Assembly: GCA_003567055.1 (NCBI GenBank)
Contig: PXAW01000072.1
Location: 1 to 5,065, forward strand
DNA: 5,065 nt
From: Hyphomicrobiales bacterium
GTDB lineage: Bacteria > Pseudomonadota > Alphaproteobacteria > Rhizobiales > Beijerinckiaceae
Direction of reading: 5' to 3'
The position numbers and the translations under genes were made by a program. Shown in pieces: positions 1 to 5,065 of this stretch; within the stretch, counting starts at the first letter, position 1, and every line of letters starts with the position of its first letter. Under the pieces are notes generated by a model. It did no database searches. It saw only the letters and a program-made list of their open reading frames with translations, and was not told the DNA's origin.

Positions 1-1458
<1,458 letters not shown>

Positions 1459-1491
1459 CGGCGCGGCCGGCGCACGGCCCGACATGACGAA

Positions 1492-1521
1492 CCGGTCGCT
1501 CTTCCCGGGAAGGGCGACCGG
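1492..1521 (+). terminator. Strong 30-base dyad after gyrB, probable terminator hairpin
   Basis: Arms CCGGTCGC (1492-1499) and GCGACCGG (1514-1521) flank CTTCCC/GGGAAG (1501-1512). Only T1500 opposite G1513 departs from perfect symmetry, and in RNA that is a G-U wobble. The predicted stem is about 13 pairs with a CCGG tetraloop. It lies 33 bases after the gyrB stop, where a terminator or a 3'-end stabilising hairpin would be expected. There is no following T-run, so a classical intrinsic terminator is not proven. It could instead be an RNA-processing barrier or a dispersed repeat. It is near-symmetric and could act on either strand. Confidence 0.55.
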
Positions 1522-1634
1522 CGGCATTGCGCAAGCGGTCCTCCTGTCACGGGTGGCTCTCGCCTGCCCGCCCGGCACCAGCGCAGCGCCGCAATTGGCG
1601 CCGATCTTGCCTGCCTCACGGCATGACGGCGCCG

Positions 1635-1693
1635 ATGACGCAAAAGCGTCGTGAAACCATGCTTTGATGGCATGAACGGCAGCACGATGCTGC
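1635..1693 (+). promoter_or_regulatory. Structured leader of phaC: three successive dyads
   Basis: Three inverted repeats follow one another and end one base before the purine-rich ribosome binding site. The first is GACGC-AAAA-GCGTC at 1637-1650, extendable by T-G and A-T pairs to 1635-1652. The second is CATGC-N7-GCATG at 1658-1674. The third is GCAGCA-CGA-TGCTGC at 1679-1693. They could be operator half-sites for a repressor or RNA stem-loops affecting phaC translation. PhaR-type repressors of PHA genes are known to bind TGC/GCA-rich dyads, but the third dyad has the opposite orientation (GCA-N3-TGC), so assignment to PhaR is not supported. No convincing -35/-10 pair was found in the 250-base spacer. 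Short dyads are common by chance in GC-rich DNA. Confidence 0.35.
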
Positions 1694-1694
1694 G

Positions 1695-1702
1695 GGAAGA
1701 GG
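1695..1702 (+). promoter_or_regulatory. Ribosome binding site of phaC
   Basis: The purine-rich GGAAGAGG ends six bases before the ATG at 1709. This placement selects that ATG as the start of the 571-residue protein. The site directly abuts the third leader dyad (1679-1693), so folding of that dyad could affect ribosome access. Confidence 0.6.
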
Positions 1703-1708
1703 CAAAGA

Positions 1709-3424
1709 ATGGTCGATTTTCAGCAATCTCCCGATCGCGCACAGATCTGGGACCGGATGACCGGTGCCGGGATCGCCCGCGCCACGGGCGGTATGGCACC
1801 CACGGCGTTGATCAATGCCTGGACGGATTGGGCCCTGCATTTCTCGCTCTCGCCGGGCAAACAGGCCGGCCTGATCGAAAAGGCCCTGCGCGACTCCACC
1901 CGTCTCGCCTTCGGATTGCAGCCCGAGACCGCAACCAGCCGCGATCGCCGGTTCGCCGCCCCGTCCTGGGAAGAGGCGCCGTTTCGGCTGATGCGCGACA
2001 GTTTCCTCGCCAGCGAGGATTGGTGGCGCGTGGCAACGACGCAGACGCGCGGTGTGGCGCCGCAGAACGAGGCCATGCTCAGCTTCATGGTCAGGCAGAT
2101 GCTCGACGCGGTGGCGCCGTCGAACTTCGTGCCGCTCAATCCGGAAGTACTCGCCCGCACCCGCGACACCGGCGGTTCCAATTTCGTCGAGGGCGCCCTG
2201 CATGCCATCGAGGATGCCGCGCGCGCGGTGCAGGCAAAGGCCGATGCGGTGCCCGAGACCGGCGATTTCCGTGTCGGCGAGACCATGGCCGCGACACCGG
2301 GCAAGGTCGTGGCGCGCAACCGGCTGATGGAGCTGATCCAGTACACGCCGACCACGGACAAGGTGCATCCCGAGCCGGTCATGATCGTCCCGGCCTGGAT
2401 CATGAAATACTACATCCTCGACCTGACGCCGCAGGAATCGCTGGTGCGTTACCTCGTCGATCAGGGCTTCACCGTGTTCATGCTGTCCTGGCGCAATCCC
2501 GATTCCGATGACCGCGATTGCGGCATGGCGGATTACCTCGATCTCGGCCCGCGCGCGGCGCTCGACGCGATCACCGCGATCACGGGGGCCGAGCGGGTGC
2601 ATGCGGCGGGTTATTGCCTGGGCGGCACGCTGATGGCGATCGCCGCCGCCGCGATGGCGCGGGACGGGGATGAGCGGCTTGCCTCCCTCTCGCTCTTCGC
2701 CGCCCAGACCGATTTCACCGAAGCGGGCGAACTGACCCTGTTCATTACCGAGGGGCAGGTGGCGCTGCTCGAGGACATGATGTGGCGCCAGGGTTATCTT
2801 GATTCCGGCCAGATGGCCGGCGCCTTCACCATGCTGCGCTCCAACGACCTGTTCTGGACGCGGATGGTGCGCGATTATCTGCTGGGCGAGCGCGTCAGTC
2901 CCAATGCGCTGATGGCCTGGAATGCCGATGCGACGCGCATGCCCTATGCCATGCATGCGCAATATCTGCGCTGGCTCTTCCTCGAGAACCGGCTCGCGCA
3001 CGGGCGCTACGAGGTCGACGGGCGCGCGGTCGCGCTCAATGATCTGCGCATCCCGGTGATCGGCGTCGGCACCGAGACGGACCATGTCGCTCCCTGGCCG
3101 TCGGTCTACAAATTCCAGCGCCTGACCGAAACGCAGACGACCTTCATCCTCACCAATGGCGGCCATAATGCCGGGATCGTCTCGCGTCCCGACCATCCGC
3201 GCCGGCATCACCGCATCCACACCACCGAGCATGACGCCCCCTTCGTCGATGCGCAGAGCTGGATGGAGCAGGTCCCGGTCCGGCCCGGCTCATGGTGGCC
3301 GGCATGGGCGAAATGGCTTGCAGAACGCTCCGGCGCACCGGGCACACCGCCCGCGACCGGCGCTCCGGAAAACGGCTATCCGCCACTTTGCGATGCGCCG
3401 GGAACCTATGTGCTGCAACACTGA
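1709..3424 (+). CDS. phaC: Poly(3-hydroxyalkanoate) synthase, PhaC family (divergent His-motif subtype)
   Basis: PHA synthase polymerises (R)-3-hydroxyacyl-CoA into polyester storage granules and acts at the granule surface. The 571-aa length is near that of class I PhaC (about 590). The PhaC N-terminal domain is recognisable by DRRFAAPSW (79-87), APSNF (136-140), NPEVL (144-148) and TGGSN (154-158). The stretch at about 212-265 (YTPTTDKVH...KYYILDL...SWRNPD) leads into the alpha/beta-hydrolase core. The nucleophile is C303 in the lipase-like box GYCLGG. The general acid/base residues are D458 in TETDHVAPW and H486 in GGHNAGIV. The D-to-H spacing of 28 equals that of the C. necator enzyme (D480, H508). 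The His motif differs from the usual GSGHIAGV. The tail (about 525-571: PGSWWPAW, then PPLCDAPGTYVLQ) is, from memory, typical of an alphaproteobacterial PhaC subgroup. No phaA, phaB, phasin or phaE lies nearby. Because it follows gyrB after 250 bases and a strong hairpin, it is probably a separate transcription unit. Polymerase activity is likely but not certain for this subgroup. Confidence 0.92.
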   Translation: MVDFQQSPDRAQIWDRMTGAGIARATGGMAPTALINAWTDWALHFSLSPGKQAGLIEKALRDSTRLAFGLQPETATSRDRRFAAPSWEEAPFRLMRDSFLASEDWWRVATTQTRGVAPQNEAMLSFMVRQMLDAVAPSNFVPLNPEVLARTRDTGGSNFVEGALHAIEDAARAVQAKADAVPETGDFRVGETMAATPGKVVARNRLMELIQYTPTTDKVHPEPVMIVPAWIMKYYILDLTPQESLVRYLVDQGFTVFMLSWRNPDSDDRDCGMADYLDLGPRAALDAITAITGAERVHAAGYCLGGTLMAIAAAAMARDGDERLASLSLFAAQTDFTEAGELTLFITEGQVALLEDMMWRQGYLDSGQMAGAFTMLRSNDLFWTRMVRDYLLGERVSPNALMAWNADATRMPYAMHAQYLRWLFLENRLAHGRYEVDGRAVALNDLRIPVIGVGTETDHVAPWPSVYKFQRLTETQTTFILTNGGHNAGIVSRPDHPRRHHRIHTTEHDAPFVDAQSWMEQVPVRPGSWWPAWAKWLAERSGAPGTPPATGAPENGYPPLCDAPGTYVLQH

Positions 3425-3431
3425 GCGGGAC

Positions 3432-3455
3432 GGGCCCGCCTGCGGGCCCCGCAGG
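3432..3455. terminator. Overlapping GC hairpins between convergent genes, possible bidirectional terminator
   Basis: GGGCCCGC (3432-3439) is exactly complementary to GCGGGCCC (3442-3449). CCTGCGGG (3439-3446) is exactly complementary to CCCGCAGG (3448-3455). The two stems share bases, so only one can form at a time. They sit in the 49-base gap between the phaC stop and the stop of the opposing small gene, where a shared terminator is expected. Neither strand has a T-run, so Rho-independent activity is uncertain. Confidence 0.45.
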
Positions 3456-3473
3456 CCGGGCGCCGCACCCGGT

Positions 3474-3764
3474 TCAGTGCGCCGCGCGCAGTCTCTCCTG
3501 TACGGCCTCGCGGTTCGGGCAGAATCGCGGCCAGACCTGCTGCGGATCATCTGCGGGATCCGCAGCGCCTGACCGGCGCACAGCGAAATCCGCCACGCGC
3601 GCATCGAGCCAGGCCGCACAATCACGGCTCCGCCGGCAATCGGCGCAGGCCACCGGAAGCGCCGGTGCTGCGTCGATATCGGTCATGGCGTAGCCGAGGC
3701 CGCGCAGCATGTCGTCGAGATAATTGCGGTGCGCCACGACCCGCCGCGTCAGTTGATCACTCAT
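3474..3764 (-). CDS. Small cysteine-motif protein resembling DUF6455 family
   Basis: This 96-aa protein has no known function. It contains C40-x2-C43-x5-C49 followed by AWL, then a C-terminal PRFCPN motif with C82 and a short helical end (REAVQERLRAAH). The spaced-Cys/W/FCxN pattern matches what I recall of DUF6455 proteins, which are common in Alphaproteobacteria. The four cysteines could bind a metal or an Fe-S centre, but that is inference. There is no signal peptide or membrane segment, so a cytoplasmic location is likely. The frame is open for 30 more codons upstream, with an in-frame ATG five codons earlier (3777-3779). The ATG at 3762-3764 is preferred because GGGGAAAG lies just before it and the family-like helix (QLTRRVVAHRNYLDDML) begins there. 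The gene is convergent with phaC and lies 133 bases downstream of tal on the same strand. Confidence 0.75.
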   Translation of the reverse strand: MSDQLTRRVVAHRNYLDDMLRGLGYAMTDIDAAPALPVACADCRRSRDCAAWLDARVADFAVRRSGAADPADDPQQVWPRFCPNREAVQERLRAAH

Positions 3765-3897
3765 CGTCTTTCCCCGCATGTCGCGTGTCCGGGATCCGCC
3801 CGCGGGGGTCGGGCTCGAGAGCGACAATCGATCACGGGGCGGCGCCGCGCGCATTGATCCTGCGCAAGCGCGGAATCTGCGGGGCCGGTCTGCGACA
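3765..3897 (-). other. Spacer between tal and the DUF6455-like gene
   Basis: This 133-base gap shows no convincing -35/-10 promoter for the downstream minus-strand gene. A weak composite dyad is present: GATCA (3830-3834) and TGATC (3855-3859) enclose the palindrome GCGGCGCCGC (3839-3848). It lies 39-68 bases after the tal stop in transcript direction. It could be a poor terminator for tal, but it has no T-run and imperfect inner pairing. No RNA gene is recognised. Confidence 0.3.
3768..3775 (-). promoter_or_regulatory. Ribosome binding site deciding the DUF6455-like start
   Basis: On the minus strand GGGGAAAG is followed after three bases by the ATG at 3764-3762. It lies between the upstream in-frame ATG (3779-3777) and the chosen ATG, so it can serve only the latter. 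This supports the 96-residue form over longer versions. Confidence 0.5.
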
Positions 3898-4857
3898 TCA
3901 GCCGGCGAGGCGCTCCGTTACCAGGGTGCGCAGGGCGTGCAGATCCTTGACGAAGGCGCGGATGCCCTCGGCAAGTTTCTCGGTGGCCATCGCATCCGCA
4001 TTCAGGAGATAGCGAAAATGCGGCTCGTCCAGCGCGAGCCGGGCCGGCGCGTCGCTGATCGCATCAGGCGACAGGCGCCGGGGCAGATCGCCTTCATCGG
4101 CGGCGAGCTCGTCGAGCAGGGCGGGGGAGATGGTCAGCCGGTCGCAGCCGGCCAGCGCCTCGATCTCGCCGGCATTGCGGAAGGAGGCGCCCATCACCAC
4201 CGTATCGATGCCATGCGCCTTGTAATAGGCGTAGATGGCCCGCACCGAGACCACGCCGGGATCGTCTTCGGGCGTATAGGGGCCACCGCCCTTTGCCTTG
4301 TGCCAGTCGAGGATGCGCCCGACGAAGGGCGAGATCAGGAAGACGCCCGCATCGGCACAGGCTGCCGCCTGGACCAGCGAGAAAAGCAGGGTCAGATTAC
4401 AGTCGATCCCCTCCTTCTGGAGGATTTCGGCGGCGCGGATGCCCTCCCAGGTCGCGGCGATCTTGATCAGGATGCGCTCGCGCCCGATGCCGCGCGCCTC
4501 ATAGGCGGCGATGATGGCGCGGGCCTTGGCGAGCGTGGCCTGCGTGTCGAAGGAGAGATCGGCATCGACCTCCGTCGAGACCCGGCCCGGCACGATCCCG
4601 GCGAGTTCGGCACCGAATGATACGGCGAGCCGGTCGCAGACCGCTTCCGCCCGCGCCTCGATCGGCCCCGACAGGCTCCGCCCCCAGGCGATCGCCTCGT
4701 CGACCAGCGGCGCGGAGGCGGGGTCGCCGGCGGCTTTCAGAAGCAGCGTCGGATTGGTGGTGCAATCCTGCGGATTCAGGCGGCGCACTGCCGCGATGTC
4801 GCCGGTATCGGCGACGACCACGGTCATCTCGCGCAGGCGGTCGAGCTTGGATGTCAT
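3898..4857 (-). CDS. tal: Transaldolase, TalB-type
   Basis: Transaldolase moves a dihydroxyacetone unit from sedoheptulose-7-phosphate to glyceraldehyde-3-phosphate, giving erythrose-4-phosphate and fructose-6-phosphate. It acts in the cytoplasmic non-oxidative pentose phosphate pathway. The 319-aa protein can be aligned by eye along its length with E. coli TalB (317 aa). Key residues keep the same numbers: D17 (VVADTGDIA), N35 (TTNP), S94 and E96 (GRVSTEVD), the Schiff-base lysine K132 (LIKIAATW), T156 (NLTLLFS), and S176 and R181 ([10 protein letters not shown]). F178 is the transaldolase residue; the related F6P aldolases carry Tyr there. Later signatures are [16 protein letters not shown] and AGCDRLTI. 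The ATG at 4855-4857 is supported by GGGGAG (4864-4869, minus strand) six bases upstream and by alignment with the TalB N-terminus ([22 protein letters not shown]). The RidA-like gene ends 24 bases upstream, so the two are probably co-transcribed. No transketolase or phosphoglucose isomerase is fused or adjacent in view. Confidence 0.97.
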   Translation of the reverse strand: MTSKLDRLREMTVVVADTGDIAAVRRLNPQDCTTNPTLLLKAAGDPASAPLVDEAIAWGRSLSGPIEARAEAVCDRLAVSFGAELAGIVPGRVSTEVDADLSFDTQATLAKARAIIAAYEARGIGRERILIKIAATWEGIRAAEILQKEGIDCNLTLLFSLVQAAACADAGVFLISPFVGRILDWHKAKGGGPYTPEDDPGVVSVRAIYAYYKAHGIDTVVMGASFRNAGEIEALAGCDRLTISPALLDELAADEGDLPRRLSPDAISDAPARLALDEPHFRYLLNADAMATEKLAEGIRAFVKDLHALRTLVTERLAG

Positions 4858-4863
4858 GTTTGT

Positions 4864-4869
4864 CTCCCC
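4864..4869 (-). promoter_or_regulatory. Ribosome binding site of tal
   Basis: On the minus strand GGGGAG precedes the tal ATG by six bases. It lies inside the 24-base gap after the RidA-like stop, consistent with independent initiation on a shared transcript. Confidence 0.7.
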
Positions 4870-4881
4870 GGATGGCCGTGC

Positions 4882-5064
4882 TCAGCGCACTTCGAACATG
4901 CCCTCGACCTCGACGGCGGCATCGAGCGGCAATTGCGCCACGCCGATGGTCGAGCGGGCATGGCGCCCCACATCGCCGAACACCTCGACCATCATGTCCG
5001 AGGCGCCGTTAATGACCTGGGCGACGGGCCCGTAATCGGGCAGGCAATTGATGAAACCGCCGAG
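4882..5064 (-). CDS. RidA/YjgF/UK114-family protein, C-terminal 60 residues (5' end outside window)
   Basis: Rid proteins hydrolyse reactive enamine/imine intermediates released by PLP enzymes; some members have other or unknown roles. The minus-strand frame stays open from the window edge to a TGA at 4884-4882. The visible part reads LGGFINC...INGASDMMVEVFGDVGRHARSTIGV, then PLDAAVEVEGMFEV. R37 of the fragment (in HARS) aligns with E. coli RidA R105. E52, 15 residues later, aligns with E120 of the same enzyme, so active-site residues appear retained. The GASD-MVEVFG-GRHARS pattern resembles the longer (about 150 aa) Rid subgroup rather than classical RidA (128 aa). The substrate cannot be named and the symbol is left blank because the N-terminus is missing. 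It is followed after 24 bases by tal, so a two-gene operon is likely. Confidence 0.87.
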   Translation of the reverse strand, partial: LGGFINCLPDYGPVAQVINGASDMMVEVFGDVGRHARSTIGVAQLPLDAAVEVEGMFEVR

Positions 5065-5065
5065 C

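Noticed and set aside
1597..1636. Direct repeat GGCGCCGAT at 1597-1605 and 1628-1636
   Set aside because: Only nine GC-rich bases in two copies; this is expected by chance in such DNA and has no associated structure.
1484..1654. Possible small ORF (56 aa, ATG at 1484) in the gyrB-phaC spacer
   Set aside because: It has no ribosome binding site, overlaps the strong hairpin at 1492-1521, and the peptide resembles nothing I recognise. It is part of a longer chance open frame that began inside gyrB.
1459..1708. Sigma-70-type promoter for phaC
   Set aside because: TTG-containing hexamers near 1607 and 1664 have no acceptable -10 partner at 16-18 bases. A promoter must be close by if the gyrB hairpin terminates, but I cannot place it from sequence alone.
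1616..3232. Minus-strand open frame of 538 codons opposite phaC
   Set aside because: It is antisense to a clearly conserved PHA synthase. Its composition (Arg/His/Gly/Asp-rich, no recognisable motif) is typical of the antisense shadow of GC-rich codons, and no ribosome binding site was noted.
3764..3854. Longer N-terminus for the DUF6455-like protein (30 extra residues)
   Set aside because: The extension is Arg/Ser/Pro-rich and unlike a folded domain. The ribosome binding site lies within it, immediately before the ATG at 3762-3764.
3778..4620. Plus-strand open frame of 280 codons opposite tal
   Set aside because: It is antisense to a transaldolase in which all catalytic residues are conserved. 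The sequence is low-complexity Gly/Arg/Asp-rich with no family signature.

Overview
The window is chromosomal DNA from a GC-rich bacterium. It is most likely an alphaproteobacterium and plausibly of the order Hyphomicrobiales. This rests on the strong G/C third-position bias, the GyrB sequence style, a DUF6455-type small cysteine protein, and a PHA synthase with a tail I associate with alphaproteobacterial homologues. No database search was possible, so genus is not assigned. I see no mobile element, CRISPR array, tRNA, rRNA or phage gene. The content looks like ordinary core and central-metabolic DNA.

Layout: (1) 1-1458, + strand: the 3' part of gyrB (DNA gyrase subunit B). It enters the window before the TOPRIM domain and runs to its natural stop. 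(2) 1459-1708: a 250-base spacer with a strong 30-base dyad 33 bases after the gyrB stop, then three small dyads in a row just upstream of the next ribosome binding site. (3) 1709-3424, + strand: a complete PHA synthase (phaC-like, 571 aa) with an intact Cys-Asp-His triad but a variant histidine motif. (4) 3425-3473: a 49-base convergent spacer with two overlapping, mutually exclusive GC-rich hairpins. (5) 3474-3764, - strand: a 96-aa cysteine-containing protein resembling the DUF6455 family. (6) 3765-3897: a short spacer with no clear promoter. (7) 3898-4857, - strand: a complete TalB-type transaldolase. (8) 4882-5064, - strand: the C-terminal 60 residues of a RidA/YjgF-family protein, cut by the window edge and 24 bases upstream of tal.

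The + strand block (gyrB, phaC) and the - strand block (ridA-like, tal, DUF6455-like) converge at about 3.45 kb. ridA-like and tal are close enough to be one operon. The DUF6455-like gene may be read through from it, or may have its own promoter in the 133-base gap. The window joins replication topology (gyrase), carbon storage (PHA synthase), the non-oxidative pentose phosphate pathway (transaldolase) and metabolite-damage control (RidA). No single pathway unites all the genes. I found no convincing evidence of a new multi-gene system. The points most worth a second look are the divergent phaC standing alone, the structured phaC leader, and the DUF6455-like protein.
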